Assembly: GCF_000488275.1 (NCBI RefSeq)
Contig: NZ_KI530762.1
Location: 267,536-331,535, forward strand
Reading direction: 5' to 3'
Length of the DNA: 64,000 nucleotides
DNA from: Acinetobacter brisouii CIP 110357
GTDB lineage: Bacteria; Pseudomonadota; Gammaproteobacteria; Pseudomonadales; Moraxellaceae
Part shown: positions 1 to 9,251 of the stretch, piece after piece
Position numbering within the stretch: position 1 is the stretch's first letter
How the letters are laid out: every line of letters starts with the position of its first letter
Made by a program: the position numbers and the translations under genes
The notes under the pieces: model-generated
What the model was told of the DNA's origin: nothing
Database searches by the model: none
The model's input: only the letters and a program-made list of their open reading frames with translations

Positions 1-54
1 AGCTTCAACAGCTTCAACAGCTTCAACAGCTTCAACAGCTTCAACAGCTTCAAC
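1..54 (-). repeat. Six perfect copies of a 9-bp tandem repeat (Val-Glu-Ala) in rne
   Basis: The unit AGCTTCAAC repeats six times without a mismatch and begins at the window edge, so the true copy number is unknown. Read on the coding strand it gives Glu-Ala-Val repeated in the disordered tail of RNase E. The nine-base unit keeps the frame, so copy-number change would lengthen or shorten the protein without breaking it. Confidence 0.95.
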
Positions 55-3000
55 CTCAGCCGTTGTTACGGTAGTTTCTTCTTGAGCCACTTCGTTTGCT
101 GGAGCAGCGGTGGCTGTTTCAACGGTTTCTTCTACAGCTACTGGCGTCTCTACAACAGCGACTGCTGCTTCGATCACTGTAGGTTCAACAGCCTCAACTG
201 TAACGCTAGCAGTAACTTCTGGCTGTTCTTGCAAATGCTGAACTTTTGCCAGTTCTGCGGCTTGTTTTGCCAAACGGCGACGCTCACGTGGATCATTGGC
301 AACACGAACTTGTGGTGCTTTTGGTGGAATCAGCGGCAGAACGTCTACAGGCTCAGCTTCAGAAGTCACCTTACTTGGTAATTCAACATCACGAGTAACA
401 GGTTTTTTCTCAGCTTCTGCTTGGGTAGGTTGTTGCTCAGCTAAACTACTGACATATTGTTCAGTAAATTTGAGCAACGCACGGTTGAAAGTTGGTACAA
501 GACCAAACTGTTCAATCAGCACCGTACAATCTTCACCGTACACCTGACGAATCAAGCTGCCTACGTTGTACTGAGCCAATGTCGGAACTTGGCTTGGGTT
601 GAGCTTGATTGTAGGCGCAACGTTGGCTTTTGCTTCACGTTGTTGGCGACGGCGCATACGCGGGTCATTGCTGGCACGTTTTACTTCTGCTGGAGCAGTC
701 GGCTTGCTTTCAAGCACTTTTTCTTCAGAAGTAACAACATTGGCTACAGCAGCTACAGGTTGCTCTACTTGAGCCTCTTGAACAGGTGCAGGTTGTTCAG
801 ATACAGCAACAACTGCTGCCTTTTGGGCAGGTGCTGGTCGTGCTTGTTGGGCATGCAGTGCCACAATTTCACGTGTTTCCTGTTCAACATTAACCAGTAA
901 AGCAGTTGCTGTTTCTTGTGTGCGAGGCACATCAACAAGATTGACTTTAACTTCAGTTGGCGTCGTAGTGGCTACAGCAGGGGTGCTATTTACGGTTGCT
1001 GGTTCAACGTTCAAAACGCTTGTATCGCGGTGGCGATTTGGACGTTGTGGGCGTGGTTGGTTACGGTCACGACGCGGAACAGGAGCAGCTTCACTGGTAT
1101 TTTGTTCAGTAAAATTCTGCTCTTGTTGCTGACGTTTTTGTTGACGTTTTAGGTCGCGCATTTCCTGACGTGACAACTGTACAACTTCTTCATGAACCTG
1201 ATTTTGATTCAGGTTCTGATCAGCAACTTGCTGTTCACGAGGTTCTTTATGCTTGTTACGTTGCTTTTTATTATTGTTATTACTGCGAGGTGCTTTCTCT
1301 TCTTTCTCGATGAATTCACGTTTTTCTGGTTTATTTGTTGAAACCACAGAAGATGATGAAAGATAAGCATTGTTGTTGGTCGGTGTAACGACTGCAGTTG
1401 CTGGCTCTGTGATTGTGGTTACAGGAGTAGCCTGTATTTGACCAAATTGACCACGGCTAACGGCGCCATTATTGACCATCTGTTCAATTGCTGCTGCGGC
1501 ATTATTTGCAGAGCGTGATTGATCAGTCGTGTGAGCCTGTTTTTGAACAAACAGGTTTTCTAGCCATGCACATGGGCTATTGACTTGTTGGTTTTTCTGT
1601 ACAACGGGTGCAGGTTGTTGCACAACTTCGGCAATATTCTGAACAGCTGCTGTGTGCTTTTTGCTTTCAATTGCTTGAGCTGGCGCAGTATGTTCATCTT
1701 CCAAATGCCAGTCAGAAGATTCATAACCCAGTTCTTTTTCACTTGAGCGGGTCGCTTCAGTACGCTCGTAGCTAGTCGGTGCAAAGCCTTCTGGATTGTA
1801 CTGAATTTCATAATGTGGTGTTTCTAAATGCGGATGAGGCAATACGGTAACGCGCACATTTGAAGTCTGTTCAAGATAAACAAGACTATGGCGTTTTTCA
1901 TTGAGCAAGAATGCTGCAATTTCGACAGGCACTTCAACCTGAACTTCACCATGGCGCTCACGTAATGCAATCTCTTCAATTTTACGCATGATAGAGAGTG
2001 AAAGAGAGCGTAAGTCACGTACCATACCTGTACCGTGACAGCGTGGACAAACGTAACCAGTCGCTTCTTCTAAAGATGGGCGTAAACGCTGGCGGCTCAT
2101 TTCCATTAAGCCAAAACGTGACAACTGACCAAACTGGATACGCGCGCGATCGCTTTGAGTCGCTTCACGGAGTTTTGCTTCAACCACACGCTGGTTGCGA
2201 TCTTTGGTCATATCGATGAAGTCAATGACCACTAGGCCGCCAATATCACGCAGGCGTAACTGACGTGCAATTTCTTCAGCCGCTTCAACGTTGGTATTTA
2301 ATGCGGTTTCTTCAACATCGTGACCGCGAGTTGATTTGGCTGAGTTAATGTCGATAGACACCAAAGCTTCAGTTTGGTCAATCACAATCGAACCACCAGA
2401 CGGTAACTTCACTTCACGTTCGTAAGCGGTTTGAATTTGGCTTTCGATACCGAAGTGTGCGAATAATGGTTCATTTAAGGTATAAGTTTTTAACTTATCG
2501 AGTTGACGTGGCATAACTGCTTTAACAAAGTTATATGCTTCGTTAAATGCTTGTTCACTATCAATTAAAATTTCTGCAACATCATCGCGTAAGTAATCAC
2601 GAATCGCACGGGTCACAACACCCGCTTCTTGATGGACTAACATTGGTGATGGGCCAGAGTTGGCAGTGTTTTGAATTTGCGCCCAAAGATCCAACAAGTG
2701 TTGTAAGTCCAGTTGCAATTCTTCTTGGCTACGGCCAATACCAGCAGTACGCACAATTACACTCATGCCACGCGGTACATTGAGTGAAGCTAGTCTTTCT
2801 TTAAGCTCTTCACGCACAGAACCTGAAATTTGACGGCTAATGCCACCACCTTTTGGGTTGTTTGGCATAAGAACCAAATAACGACCTGCCAGTGAAATAT
2901 AGGTGGAAAGAGCAGCACCTTTGTTGCCACGTTCTTCTTTTTCTACTTGGACTAAAAGTTCAGTCCCTTCGCTGATCAGTTCTCGGATGTTGTTGTTTTC

Positions 3001-3249
3001 GCGCGGGTCACTATTGAGGTAACTGCGTGCGATTTCGCGCATAGACAGGAAACCTTGACGGCCTGCACCGTATTCAACAAATACAGCTTCGAGCGATGGT
3101 TCTACGCGGGTGACATGACCTTTATAGATATTTGATTTTTTTTGTTCACGGGTGCGGTTTTCGAGGTCAAAATCGTACAAACGATGACCAGTGATGAGTG
3201 CAACACGAACTTCTTCGGCATGTGTCGCATTGATCAACATACGTTTCAT
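1..3249 (-). CDS. rne: Ribonuclease E (C-terminus beyond window edge)
   Basis: This is the essential endoribonuclease that starts mRNA decay, processes rRNA and tRNA precursors and scaffolds the degradosome at the inner membrane. The frame is open from the ATG at 3249 to base 1 (1083 codons), so the stop lies outside the window. The N-terminal half has the S1-like segment, the metal-binding aspartates in [10 protein letters not shown] and VVIDFIDM, and the zinc-link motif CPRCHGTG. From about residue 530 the protein becomes low-complexity, rich in Q, N, V, A and E, with basic patches, as expected for the disordered scaffold. Two arginine-rich NDPR-containing motifs lie at 658-669 and 286-297. 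The last visible codons are a Val-Glu-Ala tandem repeat. The gene is divergent from rluC, as in E. coli. Confidence 0.97.
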   Translation of the reverse strand, partial: MKRMLINATHAEEVRVALITGHRLYDFDLENRTREQKKSNIYKGHVTRVEPSLEAVFVEYGAGRQGFLSMREIARSYLNSDPRENNNIRELISEGTELLVQVEKEERGNKGAALSTYISLAGRYLVLMPNNPKGGGISRQISGSVREELKERLASLNVPRGMSVIVRTAGIGRSQEELQLDLQHLLDLWAQIQNTANSGPSPMLVHQEAGVVTRAIRDYLRDDVAEILIDSEQAFNEAYNFVKAVMPRQLDKLKTYTLNEPLFAHFGIESQIQTAYEREVKLPSGGSIVIDQTEALVSIDINSAKSTRGHDVEETALNTNVEAAEEIARQLRLRDIGGLVVIDFIDMTKDRNQRVVEAKLREATQSDRARIQFGQLSRFGLMEMSRQRLRPSLEEATGYVCPRCHGTGMVRDLRSLSLSIMRKIEEIALRERHGEVQVEVPVEIAAFLLNEKRHSLVYLEQTSNVRVTVLPHPHLETPHYEIQYNPEGFAPTSYERTEATRSSEKELGYESSDWHLEDEHTAPAQAIESKKHTAAVQNIAEVVQQPAPVVQKNQQVNSPCAWLENLFVQKQAHTTDQSRSANNAAAAIEQMVNNGAVSRGQFGQIQATPVTTITEPATAVVTPTNNNAYLSSSSVVSTNKPEKREFIEKEEKAPRSNNNNKKQRNKHKEPREQQVADQNLNQNQVHEEVVQLSRQEMRDLKRQQKRQQQEQNFTEQNTSEAAPVPRRDRNQPRPQRPNRHRDTSVLNVEPATVNSTPAVATTTPTEVKVNLVDVPRTQETATALLVNVEQETREIVALHAQQARPAPAQKAAVVAVSEQPAPVQEAQVEQPVAAVANVVTSEEKVLESKPTAPAEVKRASNDPRMRRRQQREAKANVAPTIKLNPSQVPTLAQYNVGSLIRQVYGEDCTVLIEQFGLVPTFNRALLKFTEQYVSSLAEQQPTQAEAEKKPVTRDVELPSKVTSEAEPVDVLPLIPPKAPQVRVANDPRERRRLAKQAAELAKVQHLQEQPEVTASVTVEAVEPTVIEAAVAVVETPVAVEETVETATAAPANEVAQEETTVTTAEVEAVEAVEAVEAVEAVEA

Positions 3250-3317
3250 GGGTGTAATACCTAATCGTTGAAGCACAACGACAAGTCTGTTGCGGTGGCA
3301 TATTTATAATGAAGAAT

Positions 3318-3608
3318 CTTAAGAGTTGCGTAGAGTTCATACGCACTCGCTTATGCCAACTTAAGGGTTGGTGTCTGATTCATTCATATAAATATGCAAA
3401 ACCGCATTAATCCTTAATCGACTAAAATCACCTGAAGATTCACGGGTTCTCAGACGGTGTATTGGATGTAAAACTTTATCTGTATGCAGCAGGTGGTGTT
3501 TTGGAACACTTGGTATACGGAATGTTCATCGTATCCGTGCCATGCCATACAGATCCAATACATCGAACGTTGAGACCTGAGTTTGACATCAGGAGACTTG
3601 TCTGATGT
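3318..3608 (-). promoter_or_regulatory. Structured 5' leader of rne (candidate autoregulatory element)
   Basis: The 707-bp gap between rne and rluC (3250-3956) holds no convincing gene but several nested inverted repeats on the rne side. Arms 3445-3452 and 3571-3577 (GGTTCTCA/TGAGACC) enclose a perfect 10-bp stem 3458-3467/3553-3562, then a 7-bp stem 3480-3486/3546-3552, then a tip ACGGA/TCCGT (3517-3521/3534-3538). A separate hairpin pairs 3586-3592 with 3602-3608. A third domain pairs 3318-3328 with 3357-3365 and contains TGCGTA/TACGCA. In E. coli the rne leader is about 360 nt and its hairpins let RNase E reduce its own mRNA; the outermost hairpin here is about 360 nt from the start codon. 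The pairing is read directly from sequence; the function is inferred. In 3609-3956 I see no further clear structure; the rne and rluC promoters should lie there. Confidence 0.7.
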
Positions 3609-3956
3609 GTTTCAGTTTACGTTTAATAACTAGCCTAGACTAGCGACATATTTTTTGGGGTAGGCTGTTTTGCGTGCATAAAGTACAAATTAACGCAACA
3701 GCCTACAATTTTGCCGATATAATAAGCCTTCGGCGCGGCATATTCTTTTGGGACCTTTCCGAGTTTCAGCTGAGATCTACCTTTCATTATTTTGAAATGG
3801 TAGACAATTTTACTCACTTACGGCGGTATCCGTGCGCTGACTATATCAAACCTTGTGGCATCTGCCTATGGGCTAAGCTTAAGTTTATTGTGAAAAGAAT
3901 AGTTTATTCGATCATTTTTCAATCATATTCTAGTATTTTAAGGTTCAACGAGTTGT

Positions 3957-4889
3957 ATGAATACCAACCAAGAATGGCAAAGTGTGACCTGGTTTGAGGT
4001 AACTGAGCATCAAGCAGGGCAACGTGTTGACAATTTTTTATTTACACGACTCAAAGGTGTGCCGAAAAGCCGTATTTACCGTTTAATCCGTGAAGGTCAG
4101 GTTCGGGTCAATAAAAAACGTATTAAAGCTGAAACCCGCCTGGAAATTGGTGATCAAGTTCGAGTTGCACCGATTCGCTATGAACAAAAACAAGAAAGTG
4201 ATGTTCCTGTCAGTGATAGTGTTGCACAAAGTCTGCTTAGCCGTGTGGTCTATGAAGATGAAGGTTTATTGGTCGTGAACAAACCTTCAGGGATTGCGGT
4301 GCACGGTGGTAGTGGCGTGGCGTATGGACTGATTGAGGCTTTACGCGCGGCAACAGGTAAAAAATATCTGGAGTTGATTCATCGTATTGACCGTGATACT
4401 TCAGGTTTGGTGATGATTAGTAAAAAACGTAGCACGTTGAAGCATTTACAGGATTTATTACGTGAGCATAAAATTCAAAAAACTTATGCTGCGATTGTCA
4501 AAGGACAAGTCAGTCTCGATCAGCAACTGATTGATGCGCCGTTGCTACGTTATGAACTTGCCAATGGCGAGCGCCGTGTGAGAGTTTCAAAAGAAGGCAA
4601 ACCAAGCAAAACCATATGGAAAGTGGCACAGCGTTTTAAACAGGCGACTCTGGTACATGCATCGCCATTATCCGGACGTACTCACCAGATTCGTGTTCAT
4701 GGTCAGAGCATTGGGCACCCGTTGGTTGGAGACGATAAATACGGGCATACCACGCCTTATAATGGCCCTGAAGCACGCCGTTTGTGTCTACATGCCATGC
4801 GATTAGAAATTCCAAATTACCCTGTGATCGAAGCTGAATTGCCTGAAGATATGCAGCAATTGCTTAAAGAACTGGCGAAAGGAGCTTAA
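3957..4889 (+). CDS. rluC: 23S rRNA pseudouridine synthase RluC
   Basis: This RluA-family enzyme converts uridines to pseudouridine in 23S rRNA. An S4-like RNA-binding segment occupies about residues 20-75. The catalytic motif HRIDRDTSG is at 142-150 with the catalytic Asp at 145, and SGRTHQIRVH follows near 230. At 310 residues it fits the RluC length. Its divergent position next to rne is the same as in E. coli, which favours RluC over the paralogues RluA and RluD. The stop codon is followed one base later by the GTG of the HAD gene, so the two are probably co-transcribed and translationally coupled. Confidence 0.93.
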   Translation: MNTNQEWQSVTWFEVTEHQAGQRVDNFLFTRLKGVPKSRIYRLIREGQVRVNKKRIKAETRLEIGDQVRVAPIRYEQKQESDVPVSDSVAQSLLSRVVYEDEGLLVVNKPSGIAVHGGSGVAYGLIEALRAATGKKYLELIHRIDRDTSGLVMISKKRSTLKHLQDLLREHKIQKTYAAIVKGQVSLDQQLIDAPLLRYELANGERRVRVSKEGKPSKTIWKVAQRFKQATLVHASPLSGRTHQIRVHGQSIGHPLVGDDKYGHTTPYNGPEARRLCLHAMRLEIPNYPVIEAELPEDMQQLLKELAKGA

Positions 4890-4890
4890 T

Positions 4891-5535
4891 GTGCAAAAAC
4901 AATTGGTAATTTTTGATTGGGACGGCACATTATTTAATTCGGTTGGGCAAATTGTGGCAAGTTTGCAGTTTGCGGCTCAGCAGCACCAGCAACCTTTAAG
5001 TGATGATGCTGCAAAAAGCATTATTGGCTTGGGATTACCTGAGGTCATGCAAACCCTGTTTCCTGATGTACCCGAATTGCATTCTGCGATTCTGGACAGT
5101 TATGCAGAACACTATGTGGCACATTCGCAAGATGATCAGTGGTTTGATGGGGTCGGTGACATGCTGCATGATTTGAAACAGCGTGGCTTTAAACTGGCAG
5201 TCGCAACAGGGAAAAGTCGTCGTGGTTTAGATCGGGTTTTGGCAAAAACCCAGAGTCAGGACTTGTTCGATATTACCCGTGCTGCCAGTGAGACGCAGTC
5301 TAAGCCACATCCTCAAATGCTACAGGAAATTTTATCCTATACAGGCGTTGCTCCTGAACAAGCGATTATGGTTGGAGATTCAAGCTATGATTTGCAGATG
5401 GCGCAAAATATCGAAATGCCACGTGTCGGTGTCAGTTATGGGGTGCATTCGGTAGATGTATTACAACAATATAAACCGTTAATGATTGCCGATGATGTCA
5501 CGGCTTTGCATCATTATTTGGTGGATTTCGCCTAG
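4891..5535 (+). CDS. HAD-IA family hydrolase (phosphoglycolate phosphatase-like)
   Basis: This is a haloacid-dehalogenase-fold phosphatase of 214 residues. Motif I is DWDGT at 9-13 (nucleophile Asp9, acid Asp11), motif II is the ATGKS segment, the motif III lysine is in KPHP, and motif IV is GDSSYD. A helical cap lies between motifs I and II, as in Gph/YjjG-type enzymes. The start is a GTG with GGAG (4881-4884) inside the end of rluC. The substrate cannot be read from sequence; phosphoglycolate or another small phosphoester is plausible. A perfect hairpin about 46 bp downstream may end the transcript. Confidence 0.88.
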   Translation: MQKQLVIFDWDGTLFNSVGQIVASLQFAAQQHQQPLSDDAAKSIIGLGLPEVMQTLFPDVPELHSAILDSYAEHYVAHSQDDQWFDGVGDMLHDLKQRGFKLAVATGKSRRGLDRVLAKTQSQDLFDITRAASETQSKPHPQMLQEILSYTGVAPEQAIMVGDSSYDLQMAQNIEMPRVGVSYGVHSVDVLQQYKPLMIADDVTALHHYLVDFA

Positions 5536-5581
5536 CAAAGTATTGTTTTGCAATGTTTAAAAAATTGAAGTGATTTCATAG

Positions 5582-5609
5582 ATAATGAGGAACGGTGATT
5601 CCTCATTAT
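5582..5609. promoter_or_regulatory. Perfect 11-bp inverted repeat before the WYL regulator gene
   Basis: ATAATGAGGAA (5582-5592) pairs exactly with TTCCTCATTAT (5599-5609) around a six-base loop. It lies between the HAD gene and the regulator start at 5632. No clean T-run follows on the plus strand, so it may be an operator for the regulator itself rather than an efficient terminator. Either reading is possible. Confidence 0.45.
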
Positions 5610-5631
5610 TCATAATAACAATAGGAAAATT

Positions 5632-6330
5632 ATGAGTCGTTCCATTCGTTTGCTGAACCTTTTACAGCGCTTAAGAGAATATCGTCACCCTGTCACTGCG
5701 CAAACTCTTGCGGAACACTTACAGATTAGCGTGCGTAGTGTGTATCGTGATATTGAAACTTTAAGAGCGCAAGGTGTACGCATTGAAGCTGCCGCAGGGC
5801 TGGGCTTTCAATTAAAAGAAGATTTTTTATTACCGCCCATGACGTTGGATGAGACAGAAATTGAAGCTATTTTTCTTGCGTTGTATTGGTTGAAGAGCGT
5901 ACCCGATCAATCATTACAATTGGCTTCAAATGCGGTTTTAGCGAAATTAGATGCGGTATTGCCCAAACATCGACAGCATTTTATGGAGCAAACAACATTA
6001 AGGGCCTTTAATGTGTGGTTACCTGTCGATATGCAAATATTAGAACAAATTCGGATGGCAATTCGGCAGCAAGTCAAGATTTCGGTAAAGTATATCGACG
6101 AGCAAAAAAACGAAAGTATCAGAACTTTATGGCCATTTGCGATGGGGTATTTTAACGACAAAATTGTGATTGCTGCTTGGTGTGAACTGCGACAAGCGTT
6201 TCGTAATTTTAGGGTTGATCGTGTGCGGCAGTTAGTTTTGAGTCAGGATGTCTATCCACAGTTTAAACAGCAGCTATTCCGTCAATGGTGGGAACAGGAA
6301 AAACGTGATTCGACTACTGACAGAAACTGA
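5632..6330 (+). CDS. YafY-type HTH and WYL-domain transcriptional regulator
   Basis: The 232-residue protein opens with a DeoR/HTH_11-like winged helix (residues about 1-60; recognition segment ISVRSVYRDIETLR). A linker and a WYL-type ligand-sensing domain follow (about 135-215; PFAMGYFNDKIVIAAWCELRQ and FRVDRV). WYL regulators respond to ligands such as nucleotides or stress signals. The perfect hairpin at 5582-5609 is a candidate self-operator. The glutathione S-transferase gene begins 51 bp downstream in the same direction and may be its target or operon partner. The ligand and regulon are unknown. Confidence 0.85.
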   Translation: MSRSIRLLNLLQRLREYRHPVTAQTLAEHLQISVRSVYRDIETLRAQGVRIEAAAGLGFQLKEDFLLPPMTLDETEIEAIFLALYWLKSVPDQSLQLASNAVLAKLDAVLPKHRQHFMEQTTLRAFNVWLPVDMQILEQIRMAIRQQVKISVKYIDEQKNESIRTLWPFAMGYFNDKIVIAAWCELRQAFRNFRVDRVRQLVLSQDVYPQFKQQLFRQWWEQEKRDSTTDRN

Positions 6331-6381
6331 CAATCTCGTACTCTATATTTAAATAAGACCAATAAACAAGGAAAAATAGAA

Positions 6382-7011
6382 ATGGCACTTAAACTGTATA
6401 CCAATCAGCAATCACGTGGTGTCGTGGTTGAGTGGTTATTCTTGGAACTGGGTGTTGAATATGAGCGTATAGAGCTTGCCTATAACACCACCATGAAAGC
6501 GCCTGAGTATTTAAAAATCAATCCATTTGGTAAAGTCCCGACACTGGTGGATGATACTGTCGTGATCTATGAGCTTGGTGCTATCTGTGCCTATTTGACT
6601 GATAAATTTGCAGAAAAACAATTGGCTCCTACGTTAAATGATTCAAAACGAGGCGTGTATTACCGCTGGTTGTTTTTTATATCTGGCCCGTGGGAATCTT
6701 TAACTGTCGATCAAATGCGAGGTGTACACATCCAGCCAGAACAGAAAATGTTTGTGGGTTATGGTGATGATCAAGATGCTTATCATGCACTGATTCAGGG
6801 TTTGGATGAAGCAGCGCCATTTTTATGTGGTTCACAGTTTACTACAGCGGATATTCTGGTTGCTGCATCGCTATTTTGGCAATTAAAAATCGGGACGTTG
6901 CAATCTCATCCATCAATCACGCGTTATTTAGACAGCGTAAAACAAAGGTCAAGTTATCAAAATTTTTTGGCACTTATGGGTGAAGCATCAGCAGATTCAG
7001 CCACAAACTAA
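6382..7011 (+). CDS. Glutathione S-transferase family protein
   Basis: This is a 209-residue cytosolic GST-fold protein. The thioredoxin-like N-terminal domain (about 1-80) carries the glutathione-site segment NPFGKVPTL with its cis-proline, followed by the helical domain with TTADILVAA around residue 155. The catalytic Ser, Cys or Tyr cannot be assigned with certainty; Ser11 near the start (NQQSRG) is the likeliest. It follows a WYL regulator in the same orientation and ends at a strong bidirectional terminator shared with the convergent LysR gene. The physiological electrophile substrate is not evident. Confidence 0.88.
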   Translation: MALKLYTNQQSRGVVVEWLFLELGVEYERIELAYNTTMKAPEYLKINPFGKVPTLVDDTVVIYELGAICAYLTDKFAEKQLAPTLNDSKRGVYYRWLFFISGPWESLTVDQMRGVHIQPEQKMFVGYGDDQDAYHALIQGLDEAAPFLCGSQFTTADILVAASLFWQLKIGTLQSHPSITRYLDSVKQRSSYQNFLALMGEASADSATN

Positions 7012-7034
7012 AGGCACGAGTTTAAAGAAAAGGG

Positions 7035-7069
7035 AAAAATGGGCTAAATTTGACTTTAGCCCATTTTTT
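7035..7069. terminator. Bidirectional Rho-independent terminator (gst / LysR gene)
   Basis: AAAAATGGGCTAAA pairs with TTTAGCCCATTTTTT around a short loop. A-run and T-run flanks give a usable terminator on both strands between two convergent genes. The right arm reaches the stop codon of the LysR gene. Confidence 0.85.
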
Positions 7070-7965
7070 TAATTCATTGGCAAGTCAAATTGCTGGGCAA
7101 GAACCGAGAGGAACTTCTCAACAGCCGCATTGTTATTATGTTTGCGGTGACTGACATACAGGTCAAGTGTTGGTAAATCACATTCGAGTTGACGGACTGC
7201 AATGTGATCGAGCTTGATAAATGGGTCAAGATATTGTGGCAAGATTGAGCAACTCATTCCCTGTTCAATCTCGGCAATATTTTCCACCATATTTTCAGTT
7301 TTTTCTTCAATATGCGGTTGAATATTGTGCTGTTTGAAAAATGCTAAAATGGCCTGATTCATGATGCCGTAGGCACTGGCTTTGGACATAATCAAGTTCA
7401 CATCATTGAGCGCCTGTAATGGAATGGTTTCCAGTGCTGCCAGTGGATGTTGCTTTGCTAAAAATAGTGCCAGTGTATCTTGTAAAACGACAAAGTTTGC
7501 AATCTCGGGATCATCAAAAGACTGACGAGAGAACACGATATCCAGATCGCCTTTTTTTAAAGCCCGATACTGGTCATTCCCATTGAGAATCTGTAAATCG
7601 ACTTTAATATTTGGGTAGAGCATACGCAAATTGGGCAAGATTTTAGGAAAAACCCGAACTTCAGCCGTGGTAATGAAACCAATTTTTAAAATCTGCTGTT
7701 TGGACAAATGCGCTTCACGTGCCAGTCGAACGGCTTTTTCTGCCTGAGCAATGGTTAAACGCGCCTGTTCCAGAAAGATTGCACCTTCTTCGGTGAGTTC
7801 GACTTTACGTTTGGTACGATTGAGAAGTTTGACACCAATTTCATCTTCTAAGTCTTTGATTTGCTGGCTTAATGAGGGCTGGGCTGTGTACAGTTTCAAT
7901 GCCGCTTTACTAAAATTAAGTTCTTCTGCAACGGTAATAAAATATCGAAGATGGCGTAGTTCCAT
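7069..7965 (-). CDS. LysR-family transcriptional regulator (CatM/BenM-like class)
   Basis: This is a LysR-type regulator of about 298 residues. The N-terminal winged helix-turn-helix starts MELRHLRYF and contains FSKAALKLYTAQPSLSQQI, followed by the linker helix and a two-lobed effector-binding domain. I take the ATG at 7965 because this N-terminus is typical of the CatM/BenM-like group; a TTG at 7977 would add four residues. The nearest divergent gene is the metallo-hydrolase at 8205, with about 240 bp between them where the operator would sit. The effector and targets are unknown. Confidence 0.9.
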   Translation of the reverse strand: MELRHLRYFITVAEELNFSKAALKLYTAQPSLSQQIKDLEDEIGVKLLNRTKRKVELTEEGAIFLEQARLTIAQAEKAVRLAREAHLSKQQILKIGFITTAEVRVFPKILPNLRMLYPNIKVDLQILNGNDQYRALKKGDLDIVFSRQSFDDPEIANFVVLQDTLALFLAKQHPLAALETIPLQALNDVNLIMSKASAYGIMNQAILAFFKQHNIQPHIEEKTENMVENIAEIEQGMSCSILPQYLDPFIKLDHIAVRQLECDLPTLDLYVSHRKHNNNAAVEKFLSVLAQQFDLPMN

Positions 7966-8204
7966 TAACCAATCCAATTCTCAAGCACTTTTGTCTATGG
8001 CCTAGCAGTATAATCGAAAGCGCTGCGTTTGAAATGTAGAAAACAATACAAAAATAAAAAGAAAAATTGATTTAAACCCTGTATATGATCTAGGGCAGAA
8101 TAAATTTTCAACAATTCTCTCAAACCTGTTTCCTCTGTATCGGGGAGAGGATATATTGACAATGTGGCACAGCAAACAGATTCATTTTTTATATTGTAAG
8201 CCTT

Positions 8205-9251
8205 ATGGATAGAACAACAGCATTGCACTATGAATTGCCAACTCAAAATTGTTGGCCGCATACTTTCTTGCAGCCGAAGCTGGATTTTGAGTCACCGCAG
8301 TTTCATGCAGGACAATTTCATAATCAAACACCACAGCCACAAGGAATAAAGTTTAGTCTATTCAAATGGCTAGCGACGCGCCGTGCATCGACTTGGAATG
8401 TTGACCGTGATCATGAATTTCAACAATTCAGCTCGGCTACGCGTGAGTTGCCACATGACCAACCCAATGCAGATATGAACCAGTGGAAAGTCTGGTTTGT
8501 TGGGCATGCGACGGTGCTGATTCAAATAGGCCCGTATAATTTCCTGACAGATCCCGTTTGGGCTGAGTTTGCTAGCCCCAAACAAGGTTCTGGGCCACGT
8601 CGGGTTTGCCCTGCTGGAATTGCTTTGGAGCAATTACCGCATATTCACGCGGTATTGTTGAGTCATAATCATTATGACCATATGGATTTAGCCACGCTAA
8701 ATTGGCTGCATAAACGTTTTAATATGCCGATTTACACTGGACTGGGCAATGCTTGGTATTTGCCAAAATCTTTTCATGTGATTGAACTTGACTGGTGGCA
8801 GTCGGTGCAACTGGATGATTTTGAGATTGTTTACACGCCTGCCCAGCATGGCTCGGGGCGTGGTTTGCGTGATCAGAATCGTGCTTTGTGGGGAGGATTT
8901 TGTTTAAAGTTGCGTAAGCAGTATTGTTTTTTTGCAGGAGATACAGGCTATGCAGGACATTTTAAACAGATCTATGCTCGTTATGGCGCGCCGCGTATCG
9001 CTTTATTGCCAATAGGGGCGTATGAACCTCGCCATGTTTTGCATTATATGCATATGAACCCACAAGATGCGTTAAAGGCGCATGGTGATTTGCATGCGCA
9101 GCGTTCTTTGGCGATTCACTACCGCACTTTTCAGCTCACCGATGAACAGCGCGATGAGCCTGAAGCTCATTTGGAATATACGATTAAACATTCTTCCAAA
9201 CTCATGAATCCTTTTTATTGTATTCAGGAAGGGCGCCGCATGCTGGTTTAG
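8205..9251 (+). CDS. MBL-fold metal-dependent hydrolase (UlaG/NAPE-PLD-like)
   Basis: This 348-residue protein has the metallo-beta-lactamase fold. The metal motif HNHYDHMD lies at residues 154-161 (His154, His156, Asp158, His159). Further ligands appear in TPAQHGSG, FAGDTGYAG and LAIHYRTF. The order of motifs and the YEPRHVLHYMHMNPQDAL segment resemble N-acyl-phosphatidylethanolamine phospholipase D-like and UlaG-like hydrolases, which suggests a phosphodiester or lipid substrate, but this is inference. No signal peptide is seen. Its last 50 bases overlap the opposite-strand DoxX-like gene. Confidence 0.88.
   Translation: MDRTTALHYELPTQNCWPHTFLQPKLDFESPQFHAGQFHNQTPQPQGIKFSLFKWLATRRASTWNVDRDHEFQQFSSATRELPHDQPNADMNQWKVWFVGHATVLIQIGPYNFLTDPVWAEFASPKQGSGPRRVCPAGIALEQLPHIHAVLLSHNHYDHMDLATLNWLHKRFNMPIYTGLGNAWYLPKSFHVIELDWWQSVQLDDFEIVYTPAQHGSGRGLRDQNRALWGGFCLKLRKQYCFFAGDTGYAGHFKQIYARYGAPRIALLPIGAYEPRHVLHYMHMNPQDALKAHGDLHAQRSLAIHYRTFQLTDEQRDEPEAHLEYTIKHSSKLMNPFYCIQEGRRMLV

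Noticed and set aside
1..54. Short tandem repeats resembling the edge of a CRISPR array
   Set aside because: The unit is nine bases with no spacers and is in frame with rne; it is a coding repeat.
3674..3997. Open frame upstream of and overlapping rluC
   Set aside because: It ends inside rluC in another frame, has no family features and covers the rne/rluC promoter region.
7995..8261. 88-codon minus-strand frame between the LysR gene and the metallo-hydrolase
   Set aside because: It overlaps the start of the metallo-hydrolase and the translation looks random; the region is better read as a divergent promoter.
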